Notes: generated from the sequence alone by a model not told the origin. Shown: positions 25,629 through 34,933, counted from the first letter of the stretch. The stretch: DNA of 63,221 bases from an uncultured Prevotellaceae bacterium (GCA_900317325.1 ONGE01000018.1:1-63221); one strand, 5' to 3'. Numbers and translations are program-made.

Positions 25629-26944
25629 AACGCATCACATTATATTTTATCATGGTAGCGCTGGTCGGCATGACCATGAGCGCACAAACTCCCAGGAAGC
25701 AGGTCATCGGTAACTTTGATCGCTCGGCGAGCAATCACTATGCCTATCCCTACGGCACCGACCTGAAGGTGCCCGAGCTCAGCGCCGCCCCAGCGGGTTA
25801 TGAGCCGTTCTATATCGACCACTACGGCCGCCACGGCAGCCGTTGGTTGACCAATGCCAAGTATTATGAGCGCCCCTGCAAGGAACTTGCCAAGGCCAAG
25901 GAGGCGGGTATGCTCAACCTTCAAGGCGAACTGTTGAGGCGACAATTGAGCATGGTGTACGAGACCTCACGCAACCGCGCGGGCGACTTGAGCGACGAGG
26001 GAGCCTTGCAGCATCAGGAAATCGCCCAGCGCATGTTCGATAATTTTCCCGAAGTATTTGCCGGCGATGCTCGTGTTGATGCCCGCTCGACTGTCATCAT
26101 CCGCTGTATCCTGTCGATGCAGAACGAGACCATGCGCCTGCGCACGCTCAACCCCAATCTGCGCATCACGACCGATGCCAGCTACCACGACATGTATTAC
26201 ATGGGCTGGGGCTACGGCGAGGACACGTTAGCCAATGACCTGCGCAAGAGTGTGGATCCCATTTCCGACAACATGTACCTCAAGTACTTGAACCCCAAGC
26301 GTTTCATCGCCCAGCTGGTGAACGACACCGCTTGGGCTGCCGCTAACCTGAACGGGCGCCAACTCATGCGTGACGTGTTCGACGTGGCGGGCTCGCTGCA
26401 GGGACACCAGTTCTTTGATGACGTTAACCTGTACCACTACTTCAGCAACGGCGAGATTTTTGAGCTGTGGCGATTGAAGAATATATACTGGTATGTCCAC
26501 TGGGCCAATGCGCCCCAGAACGGCAACCGCATGCCCTTTATCGAGCGCGCCCTGCTGCGCGATATGATTGAGAAGGCCGATAATGCCATCGCCACCGGTG
26601 AGAACGGCGCATCACTGCGTTTTGGTCACGAGACCTGCGTGCTGCCTCTGGCATGCCTGATGGAACTTGACAGCGTGAACTACAGTTGCGATGATTTGGA
26701 AACGCTGCACGAGCACTGGCAGGACTACAACACCATCCCCAAGGCTTGCAACATCCAGATGGTGTTCTACCGCCCCGTAGGTACCACAGGCAACCGTGCC
26801 GACGACATCCTGGTCAAAGTGCTCCTCAATGAGCACGAGGCCCTGCTCCCAGTGAAGCCAGTCACGGGACCGTATTACCGCTGGAGCGACCTTAGGCAGT
26901 ACTATGAGCGCAAGCTGAAGAAGGTAATTGACTGGAGTGTTTAG
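25625..26944 (+). CDS. Histidine-type phosphatase, tandem paralogue
   Basis: A 439-aa exported protein (signal peptide MKRITLYFIMVALVGMTMSA) that matches its upstream neighbour along its whole length: HYGRHGSRWLTNAKYY (about 61-76), STVIIRCILSMQNE, and GHETCVLPLACLMELD near 340. Both catalytic motifs are intact. The ATGA overlap shows translational coupling of the two enzymes, which may act on related substrates. Confidence 0.85.
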   Translation: MKRITLYFIMVALVGMTMSAQTPRKQVIGNFDRSASNHYAYPYGTDLKVPELSAAPAGYEPFYIDHYGRHGSRWLTNAKYYERPCKELAKAKEAGMLNLQGELLRRQLSMVYETSRNRAGDLSDEGALQHQEIAQRMFDNFPEVFAGDARVDARSTVIIRCILSMQNETMRLRTLNPNLRITTDASYHDMYYMGWGYGEDTLANDLRKSVDPISDNMYLKYLNPKRFIAQLVNDTAWAAANLNGRQLMRDVFDVAGSLQGHQFFDDVNLYHYFSNGEIFELWRLKNIYWYVHWANAPQNGNRMPFIERALLRDMIEKADNAIATGENGASLRFGHETCVLPLACLMELDSVNYSCDDLETLHEHWQDYNTIPKACNIQMVFYRPVGTTGNRADDILVKVLLNEHEALLPVKPVTGPYYRWSDLRQYYERKLKKVIDWSV

Positions 26945-26972
26945 AAAAAATGCCGCAATCGCGGCATTTTTT
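26945..26972. terminator. Bidirectional terminator between convergent genes
   Basis: A perfect 12-bp arm (26945-26956 with 26961-26972) begins with six A and ends with a T run, with loop AATC. It serves the phosphatases on the plus strand and the glycosyltransferase on the minus strand. Confidence 0.9.
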
Positions 26973-26976
26973 TTAG

Positions 26977-28236
26977 TTAGGAGTTAGGAGTGAGGGCTGA
27001 TTGGTAGATGGAGAGGTAGCGGGTGGCGGCGACTGACTGGCTGTAGGTGGCCAGGGCGTCGGCTCGTGCGGCGGCGCTGAGGGCGGGCTGTCGGTCGGGG
27101 TTGAGGCACCAGGCGATGCCTTGCGCGAAGTCCAGGCTATCGCAATAATCGGCCACATAACCATCCTGCTTGTGGTTGATCATCTCGGGGATGCCGCCGA
27201 CGTCGAAGCCCACGCAGGGCGTGCCGCATGACATTGCCTCGACGATGGTGTTGGGGAGGTTGTCCTGAAGCGAGGGTGTGACGAACAAATCTACTGCATT
27301 ATACAATTGGGCGATATCGTCCTCATTGCTGAGGTAATTGACGATGTGGACAGGGAGGGGCAGTAGCTCCTTGACACTGGGGGCGTCGCCTCCAAGCACG
27401 ACTACCTCGAGTTGGCCCGGCAGGGTGGGGTGATGCATGCTGATGTGTTCACAAGCCTCGACGAGGAAGTCGAAGCCCTTGCGCTTGTCGGTGATGCGCT
27501 GCGCTCCGAAGAGCAGCAGCTTTTTGTCCATCGGCAAATTGTGTCGCCGGCGTGCTTCCAGCTTGTCCATCGGTTTGAAGACATCGGTGTCGATGGCATT
27601 GGGGACGTTGGTGACGGTGTGTCCCCGGGTGAGGCTGCTCTTGCGGGCCAGGTCGGCCATCCATCGGCTGCATCCCACAAAAGTAATGTTGCGTCCCTCG
27701 TAAATCGCCCGCTTGCGGTTATAGACCCGTCGTGCCAGATCGATGCCGGGCCCCTTGAGCATGGGGCATTTCTCGCATTGCGTCCGGTACTTGTCGCAGT
27801 CGCTCGAGTAATGGCAGATGCCCGTGAAATACCACTGGTCGTGCAGTGTCATGACCACGGGTTTGCCGCTGGCGCAGATGCGTTCCAGATTCTTTAACGA
27901 GAGGAAGCCCTGATTGACCCAGTGCAGGTGGATGACGTCGGCCTGCTGGAATGCGGGCAGGGTAGTGATGTCGGTGCCGGCATTGGCGATATCGACCTGG
28001 AAAATGCCTTGCTTGCTCAGGCCGTTGTTCAGCCAGATGACACCGCGTTCCCACAGGAAGTTGGCCTTGAGGCGCCACGACTGCGGGATGCTCACCACCT
28101 CGAGAGCGTCGGTCTTGCGGTCACGCACAAGCATCTGCGCCTCGACCCCGTTGCGGTTCAAGGCGTGCATCAGGCGGTTGGCGGCGATGGCTGCTCCACC
28201 TGTCCTCTCGGAGGTGTTGACAATGAGTACACGCAT
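26977..28236 (-). CDS. GT4-family glycosyltransferase
   Basis: A 419-aa cytosolic GT-B enzyme. The start at 28236 (MRVLIVNTSERTGGAA) is chosen because it fits the family N-terminus with its nucleotide-binding GGAA loop and because a promoter lies immediately upstream. The donor-sugar motif EAMSCGTPCVGFDVGGIPEMI (E-x7-E type) lies near residues 320-340. A cysteine-rich insert near 155-175 resembles the small CxxC segment of WcaI/Wcf-type capsule or exopolysaccharide transferases. No polysaccharide cluster surrounds it. The last codons and stop are encoded within a GTTAGGA heptamer repeat. Confidence 0.85.
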   Translation of the reverse strand: MRVLIVNTSERTGGAAIAANRLMHALNRNGVEAQMLVRDRKTDALEVVSIPQSWRLKANFLWERGVIWLNNGLSKQGIFQVDIANAGTDITTLPAFQQADVIHLHWVNQGFLSLKNLERICASGKPVVMTLHDQWYFTGICHYSSDCDKYRTQCEKCPMLKGPGIDLARRVYNRKRAIYEGRNITFVGCSRWMADLARKSSLTRGHTVTNVPNAIDTDVFKPMDKLEARRRHNLPMDKKLLLFGAQRITDKRKGFDFLVEACEHISMHHPTLPGQLEVVVLGGDAPSVKELLPLPVHIVNYLSNEDDIAQLYNAVDLFVTPSLQDNLPNTIVEAMSCGTPCVGFDVGGIPEMINHKQDGYVADYCDSLDFAQGIAWCLNPDRQPALSAAARADALATYSQSVAATRYLSIYQSALTPNS

Positions 28237-28246
28237 ATCTCGATGA

Positions 28247-28254
28247 CAAAAGTA
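28247..28254 (-). promoter_or_regulatory. -7 box of the glycosyltransferase, nearly leaderless
   Basis: Read on the minus strand, TACTTTTG is followed by TCATC; the ATG at 28236 begins 10 nt after the box. It abuts the pckA terminator hairpin. Confidence 0.65.
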
Positions 28255-28255
28255 C

Positions 28256-28298
28256 AAAAAAGTTGCATCAATGGCTGTCAGATCGATGCAACTTTTTT
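28256..28298 (-). terminator. Terminator hairpin downstream of pckA
   Basis: A 14-bp perfect arm pair (28256-28269 with 28285-28298) has an A/T run on each side, so it can work on both strands. A second hairpin (GAGAGCG with CGCTCTC, about 28337-28368) lies nearer the pckA stop. Confidence 0.8.
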
Positions 28299-28401
28299 AT
28301 GACGGGTGGGGTTATGGCATGTAAAACGAGACGAAGAGAGAGCGACTCCCGACCGGGAACCGCTCTCACAAATATAGAAATGTTTTATTATTTCCTGAGG
28401 T

Positions 28402-30018
28402 TTAGAGCTGGGGACCAGCTGCTACCAGAGCCTTACCTGCCTCGTTGTCCTCGTACTTGACGAAGTTCTTGATGAAGCGGGAAGCGAGATCCTTGGCCTT
28501 CTCTTCCCACTGTGAGGGATCGGCGTAGGTGTCACGCGGGTCGAGGATGCCGGTGTCAACGCCCTCGAGCTGGGTGGGAACAGTGAAGTTGAAGTAAGGA
28601 ATCACCTTGGTAGGAGCGTTGTCGATGCTGTGGTTCAGGATAGCGTCGATGATGCCGCGGGTGTCGCGGATCGAGATGCGCTTGCCAGTACCGTTCCAAC
28701 CAGTGTTCACCAAGTAAGCCTTGGCACCGCTCATCTCCATGCGCTTAACGAGCTCCTCGGCATACTTCGTGGGATGCAGCTCGAGGAATGCCTGGCCGAA
28801 GCAAGCACTGAAGGTGGGGGTGGGCTCGGTGATGCCGCGCTCGGTACCTGCGAGCTTGGCGGTGAAGCCGCTGAGGAAGTAGTACTTGGTCTGCTCTGAG
28901 TCGAGAATCGAAACGGGAGGCAGCACGCCAAATGCGTCAGCACTCAAGAAGATCACCTGCTTGGCAGCGGGGGCGTGGCTGATGGGGCGCACGATGTTCT
29001 TGATGTGGTAGATGGGGTAGCTCACGCGGGTGTTCTCGGTCACGCTCTTGTCGGCGAAGTCGATCTTGCCGTTCTCGTCAACAGTGACGTTCTCGAGCAG
29101 AGCGTCGCGGTGGATGGCGTTGTAGATGTCGGGCTCAGCGTCCTTGTCCAGGTTGATCACCTTGGCATAGCAGCCACCCTCGAAGTTGAAGATACCGTTG
29201 TCGTCCCAGCCGTGCTCGTCGTCACCGATGAGTTTACGCTTGGGGTCGGTGCTCAAGGTGGTCTTGCCGGTGCCGGAGAGACCGAAGAAGATGGCGGTGT
29301 TCTCGCCGTTCATGTCGCAGTTGGCCGAGCAGTGCATGGCAGCAATGCCCTTGAGCGGCAGGAAGTAGTTCATCATCGAAAACATACCCTTCTTCATCTC
29401 ACCACCGTACCAGGTGTTGAGGATAACCTGCTCGTTGCTGGTCACGTTGAAGACAACGGCGGTGTCGCTGTTCAGACCGAGTTCCTTGTAGTTGTCCACC
29501 TTGGCCTTGCTGGCGCAGTAAACGGTGAAGTCGGGCTCCTGGTCAAATTCCTCCTCGTTCTGGGGACGGATGAACATGTTGGTCACGAAGTGAGCCTGCC
29601 ATGCCACCTCCATGATGAAGCGCACCTTCATGCGGGTGTCCTTGTTGGCACCGCAGAAGCCGTCGACCACGAACAGGCGCTTGCCGCTGAGCTGCTTCAC
29701 AGCGAGGTCCTTCAGGGCAGCCCAAGTGGCCTCGGTCACGGGCTTGTTGTCGTTGGGATAGCCGGGAGTGGTCCACCACACCTTGTCATGGCTGTTGGCA
29801 TCGTCAACGATGAATTTGTCCTTAGGTGAACGGCCGGTATATACGCCGGTCATCACGTTGATGGCACCCAGTTCGGTCTCCTGACCCTTGTCATAACCTT
29901 CCAGACCGGGTTTCATCTCCTCATTGAACATCACCTCATAGCTGGGGTTGTAAAGAACCTCGGTAACACCAGTGATACCGTACTTCTCTGCTAAGATAGC
30001 CTTATCAAATTTAGCCAT
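28402..30018 (-). CDS. pckA: Phosphoenolpyruvate carboxykinase (ATP)
   Basis: A 538-aa cytosolic enzyme interconverting oxaloacetate + ATP and PEP + CO2 + ADP; in fermentative Bacteroidales it commonly runs towards oxaloacetate for succinate and propionate formation. P-loop GLSGTGKT is at 246-253, the upstream YTGRSPKDK substrate loop at 60-68, and the metal/carboxylate motif GDDEHGWDD follows near 265. Length and motifs are standard for the ATP-type family. It has its own promoter and terminator. Confidence 0.97.
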   Translation of the reverse strand: MAKFDKAILAEKYGITGVTEVLYNPSYEVMFNEEMKPGLEGYDKGQETELGAINVMTGVYTGRSPKDKFIVDDANSHDKVWWTTPGYPNDNKPVTEATWAALKDLAVKQLSGKRLFVVDGFCGANKDTRMKVRFIMEVAWQAHFVTNMFIRPQNEEEFDQEPDFTVYCASKAKVDNYKELGLNSDTAVVFNVTSNEQVILNTWYGGEMKKGMFSMMNYFLPLKGIAAMHCSANCDMNGENTAIFFGLSGTGKTTLSTDPKRKLIGDDEHGWDDNGIFNFEGGCYAKVINLDKDAEPDIYNAIHRDALLENVTVDENGKIDFADKSVTENTRVSYPIYHIKNIVRPISHAPAAKQVIFLSADAFGVLPPVSILDSEQTKYYFLSGFTAKLAGTERGITEPTPTFSACFGQAFLELHPTKYAEELVKRMEMSGAKAYLVNTGWNGTGKRISIRDTRGIIDAILNHSIDNAPTKVIPYFNFTVPTQLEGVDTGILDPRDTYADPSQWEEKAKDLASRFIKNFVKYEDNEAGKALVAAGPQL

Positions 30019-30072
30019 AATAAATATTTAGTTATTAAAGATTTAGAAATTTTCTGCTATTTGAAACACGGT

Positions 30073-30103
30073 GCAAAATTACACATAAATTTATAATGTG
30101 CAA
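30073..30103 (-). promoter_or_regulatory. Promoter of pckA
   Basis: On the minus strand: TTG (30103-30101), a 19-nt spacer and TAATTTTGC (30081-30073), 55 nt before the start codon. Confidence 0.8.
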
Positions 30104-30171
30104 GGCTGATTAAAGAAAAATTTCCGTAATTGTTGCCTTATTATAAATTTTTAGCATAACTTGACCTTTTT

Positions 30172-30210
30172 CAAACAACTAAAACAACGTGATAACAACT
30201 TAAACAACAA
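30172..30210. repeat. AACAAC-rich stretch shared with the composite repeats
   Basis: A run of CAAACAACTAAAACAAC and AACAACTTAAACAACAA in the gap between slyD and pckA matches the AACTTAAACAAC module inside the composite repeats at 16200 and 17270. No gene is seen in this gap. Confidence 0.5.
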
Positions 30211-30273
30211 TTAGATAATACAAGTTGTCATGGTTGTTCAACGATGTTGTCCCTGTTGCTTGATCGGTGGGTG

Positions 30274-30849
30274 TCAGCAGCCGCCGCAGCCGCAATCGCA
30301 GCCGTTGCTGTGGTCGTGGCCACAGTCGCCGCCACCACATTCTTCACAGCCGCATCCGCAGCCGTGATGCTTGGGGTTGAGTTCCTCGGGGGTGGCGTCG
30401 CGCACGAGCTGTACAAAACCGGTGTAGCGCACCGTCTCGCCTGCGAGCTGGTGGTTGAAGTCCATGAACACCTTCTCGTCGGTGACCTTAACGACCTGTC
30501 CCTCGATGCGCATGCCTTCCTGGGTCATCATGGGCACGCGTGCGCCAGGTCGAATGTTCTCGGCGTCAAACTTGCCGTCGATGTGGAAAATTTCCTTTTC
30601 CAGTTCATAGATGAGTTCGGGGTTCTTCATACCGAAGGCTTCATGAGGTTGGAGAGTGAAATCAAATTTGTCGCCCTGCTCCAGTCCCATGATGTGATTC
30701 TGGAAGCCCTCGATGAGCGAGAGGTCGATGCCGAAAACAAAGGCATCGGGGTGTTCCTTGTTGAACTTGAACACACTGGTCTGTTCCTCACCGTTGACGA
30801 CAAAGATCTCATATACGAGTTCCACGTATTTTCCTGCTTCGATTTTCAT
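30274..30849 (-). CDS. slyD: SlyD-like FKBP peptidyl-prolyl isomerase with Cys/His metal-binding tail
   Basis: A 191-aa cytosolic foldase. Residues about 1-75 and 120-150 form the FKBP domain, and the IF (insert-in-flap) chaperone domain lies between. The family motifs LIEGFQNHIMGLEQGDK and PHEAFG are present. The last about 32 residues are a metal-binding tail with nine Cys and four His (for example HHGCGCGCEECGGGDCGHDH), as in SlyD proteins that bind nickel and support hydrogenase or urease maturation. No nickel enzyme is encoded in this window. Confidence 0.9.
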   Translation of the reverse strand: MKIEAGKYVELVYEIFVVNGEEQTSVFKFNKEHPDAFVFGIDLSLIEGFQNHIMGLEQGDKFDFTLQPHEAFGMKNPELIYELEKEIFHIDGKFDAENIRPGARVPMMTQEGMRIEGQVVKVTDEKVFMDFNHQLAGETVRYTGFVQLVRDATPEELNPKHHGCGCGCEECGGGDCGHDHSNGCDCGCGGC

Positions 30850-30911
30850 TTTTGTTTTATTAGTTGAGTTATCAATGAAGGCGGCCTTGCCGCCCGTTTG
30901 TTATTGTGATT

Positions 30912-30920
30912 GCAAAATTA
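30912..30920 (-). promoter_or_regulatory. -7 box of slyD
   Basis: On the minus strand TAATTTTGC, 62 nt before the start codon. No clear -33 element. Confidence 0.55.
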
Positions 30921-31072
30921 CTGCAAATGTTTTGACCGCGGCGGGTGTTTTGCATTAAAAATGCGAAGGTTTACAGAATCTGATATGTTTTTCCCCTTGG
31001 TTTTTGGTTGCCTCCTGAATCCAGTTGCCAAAATAATTCCTGAAACCTGCCCCCTAATTCCTATTTCTGTTG

Positions 31073-31081
31073 TACCTTTGC
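31073..31081 (+). promoter_or_regulatory. -7 box of the RlmL-like gene
   Basis: TACCTTTGC, 21 nt before the ATG at 31103. Confidence 0.65.
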
Positions 31082-31102
31082 GGTGCAAAAAGATAATTGA
31101 AC

Positions 31103-32737
31103 ATGATGACCGACAAATTTGACATGGTGGCGAAGACCTTCCTCGGGCTGGAAGGTGTGCTCGCCGATGAGTTGCGTAATTTAGGCGCAGACGATGTTGC
31201 CGAGGGTAACCGCGTGGTTTACTTCAAGGGAGACAAGGAAATGCTCTACCGGGCGAATTTTGCCTGCCGCACTGCGGTGCGTGTGCTCAAACCCTTCCTG
31301 ACGCTGCGCTCGGACGGAGCCGACGACCTGTATGAGCAGCTCAAGTCCTTTGACTGGGAGAAGCTGATGACAGTGAAGACGACGTTTGCCATCGATGCCA
31401 CCGTCTATAGTGAGAACTTCAACAACTCCCGATTTGTCACCTATCGTGTCAAGGACGCGATTGCCGACTTTTTCAATGAGAAGTACGGCAAGCGCCCCAG
31501 CATTCGCCTCGACAATCCCGAAATCCGTCTTGATGTGCACATCTCGGGCCGCGATGTGACCTTGTCGCTGGACAGCAGTGGAGAACCGCTGTTCAAGCGC
31601 GGCTGGCGTGTGGCGCAGACCGATGCACCCATCAACGAGGTGCTGGCCGCCGGCATCATCCTGCTGAGCGGCTGGAAGGGAGAAACCGACCTGGTTGATC
31701 CCATGTGCGGATCGGGCACGTTCCTGATCGAGGCAGCGCTCATCGCTGCCAACATCGCTCCCGGTGTGTACCGCGACAGTTTTGCTTTCCAGCAGTGGCC
31801 CGACTACGATGCCGAGCTGTTTGACAAGATCTACAACGATGATAGTGCCGAGCGCGAGTTCACTCACAAGATCTACGGCAGTGACATCGAGGGCAAGGCC
31901 ATCGCCATCGCCCGTGCCAATGTGAAGAATGCCGGTTTGAATAAGTATGTCGAACTCGAGCGCCGTGACATCAACGACATCAACGAGGTGCCTGCTGGTG
32001 GCACCCTGATCAGCAACCCGCCCTACGGCGAGCGTCTGAACATGGAGGACATCGAGCAGCTGTACAGCGACCTGGGTTACAAGTTCAAGCACACTTTCCA
32101 GGGCTACAACGTGTGGCTCATCTGCTTTAACGAGGAGCTGTACCACAAGGTGGGCCTGAAACCGTCGGTGCGCTACAAGCTCAATAACGGCGGACTGGAT
32201 TGTGAGTTGCTGCAATATGTCATTTTTGACGGCCGCTATAACGAGATGCGCGAACGTGGAGAGCACATCCGCAACGAGGGTTTCCGCGCCAGTGAGCGCA
32301 GTAAGGGTAATTATCAGTCGCGCAAGATCGAGGCGGGTGATGATCGCCGTCCCGGGCGCGAGCGTCGTGAGCGTCGTGACGACCATGGTGACCGTCCTCG
32401 TCGCCGCTTTGATGACGACCGCCGGCGTGACGAGCGTCCTCGCCGTCGTCATGATGACGACCGCCGCCCTGATGCCGGTCCCATCAGTGACGAGGAGCGT
32501 CAGCGTCGCGCTGCCATTGCGCGTGACCGCCGCATGATGTCGGATGTGGATAATCGTGACCGTCGAGGCCGCTATGATGACGACTTTGATCAGGAATTCC
32601 GTCACAGCGAGGCTTTTGCCAAGCGCATCCTGCGTGGTCGCCAGCCGACCTTGGGTGACGACAAGGAGGTGCCCATCGTCCATGGCCGTCGCAAGAGTTG
32701 GAAACGACGTGACCTGGATGAGCCGAAGGAGGAATAA
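31103..32737 (+). CDS. RlmL/YcbY-type 23S rRNA guanine-N2 methyltransferase with charged C-terminal tail
   Basis: A 544-aa SAM-dependent rRNA methyltransferase. The ATG at 31103 (or 31106) is preferred over a TTG 6 nt upstream. A THUMP domain occupies about 45-155, and a Rossmann methyltransferase domain about 160-385 with the SAM loop DPMCGSGTFLIEAALIAAN and the catalytic NPPYGERL motif near 310. This corresponds to the N-terminal (m2G2445) half of E. coli RlmKL without the RlmK half. The last about 150 residues are a low-complexity Arg/Asp tail (RRERRDDHGDRPRRR) resembling the RNA-binding tails of Bacteroidetes RNA helicases. Confidence 0.9.
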   Translation: MMTDKFDMVAKTFLGLEGVLADELRNLGADDVAEGNRVVYFKGDKEMLYRANFACRTAVRVLKPFLTLRSDGADDLYEQLKSFDWEKLMTVKTTFAIDATVYSENFNNSRFVTYRVKDAIADFFNEKYGKRPSIRLDNPEIRLDVHISGRDVTLSLDSSGEPLFKRGWRVAQTDAPINEVLAAGIILLSGWKGETDLVDPMCGSGTFLIEAALIAANIAPGVYRDSFAFQQWPDYDAELFDKIYNDDSAEREFTHKIYGSDIEGKAIAIARANVKNAGLNKYVELERRDINDINEVPAGGTLISNPPYGERLNMEDIEQLYSDLGYKFKHTFQGYNVWLICFNEELYHKVGLKPSVRYKLNNGGLDCELLQYVIFDGRYNEMRERGEHIRNEGFRASERSKGNYQSRKIEAGDDRRPGRERRERRDDHGDRPRRRFDDDRRRDERPRRRHDDDRRPDAGPISDEERQRRAAIARDRRMMSDVDNRDRRGRYDDDFDQEFRHSEAFAKRILRGRQPTLGDDKEVPIVHGRRKSWKRRDLDEPKEE

Positions 32738-32768
32738 TTCAACTGTTAGCTGTTGGGGTTAGCTTGAG

Positions 32769-33758
32769 ATGACCAAGAGCGAACACATCAACGAGTATTA
32801 TAACGGGCGTTCTTTCATGCTGCTATGTGCCGTGGCGATGGTGGCTGCCACCGTTATGGCCCTGTGGATGGGCGTCAAACCCGTCGGTAATCAAGGCTCG
32901 GGCATCTTTTTCTCATTACAAGGCGAACTGTTTGATGGCGGAGCACTGTCGGCCGGTGTTAACCTGCTGTGTCTGCTGGTCACTGGCGCCATCATCCTGG
33001 CGGTGAACAAGGTATATACCTTTGTTCGCTCGATGACACATCTGTTCGTCTCATCGTTTTTCCTGTTGCAGCTGGCTCATCCGTCAGGACTTGTGGCGTT
33101 GAATGCCGGCACCCTGCTGTCGCTGGTGACGGCGATATCGGTACTGCCCCTGTTCGCGTCGTATCAAGACAAGCATGCCCAACGCAGCATTTTCCTTATT
33201 TTTGCCATTGTGGCGACAGGCAGCATGTTCCATTATGGTTTTGTGGCGTTGTTGCCTGCCTATCTGCTGTGTTTCCTCAATATGGGTGCGCTGAATCTCA
33301 AGGGCTTGCTGGCCATGCTCTTTGGACTGGTCACCCCGTTCTGGATAGTGCTGGGCCTTGGCATCGTGTCGCCATCGGCCTTCGCCATGCCGTCGGTCAA
33401 CGGCATTTGGAACCTGTCGTTCACGCCCCAGACCAATGTGGTGCTCACGCTGGCGGTACTCACCGCGGTGACGGGCATCGTTCTGGCCGTGATGAATCTG
33501 ATGACGATCATGAACTACCGGATGCAGACACGCGTGTATAACGCATTCTTTGTCTTTGTTCTCGTCATGACGGTCATTGCACTATGCATCGACTACAGCG
33601 ATGTGGCTGTTTTCCTGCCCGTGCTCAACCTGATGGTGGGTGTGCAAGTGGCTCATGCCCACACCCTGCATACCACCAACCACCACCGCCACGTGTTCAT
33701 CTTGCTGCTGATAGTGGGTTGTTGTGCTTTTTGTGCCGCTAGCATCTTGTTGCCATGA
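32769..33758 (+). CDS. Hypothetical polytopic membrane protein
   Basis: A 329-aa protein with about nine or ten hydrophobic segments covering nearly the whole length. I do not recognise a motif; it resembles the DUF6427-like Bacteroidetes membrane proteins that often neighbour cell-wall or cofactor genes. It begins 31 nt after the methyltransferase gene and overlaps pdxB by 4 bp (ATGA), so it is part of a three-gene operon. Confidence 0.75.
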   Translation: MTKSEHINEYYNGRSFMLLCAVAMVAATVMALWMGVKPVGNQGSGIFFSLQGELFDGGALSAGVNLLCLLVTGAIILAVNKVYTFVRSMTHLFVSSFFLLQLAHPSGLVALNAGTLLSLVTAISVLPLFASYQDKHAQRSIFLIFAIVATGSMFHYGFVALLPAYLLCFLNMGALNLKGLLAMLFGLVTPFWIVLGLGIVSPSAFAMPSVNGIWNLSFTPQTNVVLTLAVLTAVTGIVLAVMNLMTIMNYRMQTRVYNAFFVFVLVMTVIALCIDYSDVAVFLPVLNLMVGVQVAHAHTLHTTNHHRHVFILLLIVGCCAFCAASILLP

Positions 33759-34822
33759 AAATCATTGTCGATAACCATATTCCGAACATCCAGGGGCTGA
33801 TAGAGCCTCGAGCCGAGGTCCTTTATCTGGAGCCGGGTGACATCACTCGCGATGTCGTGCGTGATGCCGATGCCCTGGTCATCCGCACCCGCACCCGCTG
33901 CGATGCCGCCTTGCTCGACGGCAGCCGCGTGCGATTTATCGGCTCGGCGACCATCGGCACCGACCACATTGACCTTGATTACTGCGCCAGCCGCGGCATC
34001 ACCGTGCGTAATGCACCCGGCTGCAATGCACCCGCTGTGGCGCAGTGGGTGTTTTGTGCCATCGACGCGTGGATGCGGACCCGCGACATCGGCTCGCCCG
34101 ACGGCCTCACCTTGGGTGTCGTGGGCGTGGGGCATATCGGGTCTATTGTCGCCCGCTGGGGCAAGGCGTTGGGATTTACCGTCCTGCTTAACGACCCGCC
34201 GCGGGAGATGGCGGAGAAAACGGATAGAACGGAGAAAACGGATAGAACGGATGTAACGGATGGGACGGAGAGTGCTGTTGATGGAGGGTTCCTGCCGTTG
34301 GAGGAGTTGCAGCGACGCTGCGACATCATCACGGTGCACACGCCGTTGACGCGTGGCGGACAGTGGCCCACGTGGCACCTGTTTGACCGGGCGTTTCTTG
34401 ACGGGCTGGCCCATTGCCGCCTGATTCTCGATGCTGCCCGTGGCGCGATTGCCGATAACGAGGCCTTGCTCGGCTGGAAAGGCGATGTCGCCCTGGACTG
34501 CTGGGAAAATGAGCCCAACATCTCCCGTGAATTGCTTGAAAAAGCTATCGTCGCCACACCCCATATCGCCGGCTACAGCCGTGAGGGCAAACAACGCGGC
34601 ACCGCCATGATGCTTGAGGCGCTAAATGAATTTTACCACTGGGACATTCCCGTGCCGACGATTAACAGCCCCGCCACAGGCGCGGCACAGGTTACCCTTG
34701 CCGGTATCGCCGCCAGCTATGACATCCTGGCCGACACCGCGGCCCTGAAAGCCACACCGGCCGCCTTTGAATCCCTGCGCAACCACTATGCCCACCGGCA
34801 GGAATACCTTGGCCGAGATTGA
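33755..34822 (+). CDS. pdxB: 4-phosphoerythronate dehydrogenase (PdxB) with a repeat-encoded insertion
   Basis: A 355-aa NAD-dependent enzyme of pyridoxal-phosphate synthesis in the D-2-hydroxyacid dehydrogenase family. The nucleotide-binding GVGHIG is at 124-129, and the catalytic triad is R229 (DAARG), E252 (ENEP) and H270 (TPHIAGYS). The C-terminal PdxB dimerisation region follows. Residues about 153-173 (for example EKTDRTEKTDRTDVTDG) are an extra segment encoded by seven 9-bp repeats, placed in the loop between the dinucleotide-binding beta-alpha-beta unit and the next strand. The frame stays open and the catalytic residues are intact. Confidence 0.9.
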   Translation: MKIIVDNHIPNIQGLIEPRAEVLYLEPGDITRDVVRDADALVIRTRTRCDAALLDGSRVRFIGSATIGTDHIDLDYCASRGITVRNAPGCNAPAVAQWVFCAIDAWMRTRDIGSPDGLTLGVVGVGHIGSIVARWGKALGFTVLLNDPPREMAEKTDRTEKTDRTDVTDGTESAVDGGFLPLEELQRRCDIITVHTPLTRGGQWPTWHLFDRAFLDGLAHCRLILDAARGAIADNEALLGWKGDVALDCWENEPNISRELLEKAIVATPHIAGYSREGKQRGTAMMLEALNEFYHWDIPVPTINSPATGAAQVTLAGIAASYDILADTAALKATPAAFESLRNHYAHRQEYLGRD

Positions 34823-34859
34823 ACGCTAGAAGTTTTTCGGTAAAAATGTTCTAGGGATT

Positions 34860-34890
34860 TTGAGGAGTGTGAAATTGTTGCTAATTTTGC
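34860..34890 (+). promoter_or_regulatory. Promoter of rubrerythrin
   Basis: TTG (34860-34862), a 19-nt spacer and TAATTTTGC (34882-34890), 43 nt before the ATG. Confidence 0.82.
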
Positions 34891-34933
34891 ACAATAATCA
34901 AACATCAATTAATCACTAATTATCACTATCACA

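Noticed and set aside
34211-34273. pdxB considered a broken gene because of the repeat insertion
   Set aside because: The frame is open throughout and the catalytic R, E and H residues and the NAD motif are intact.
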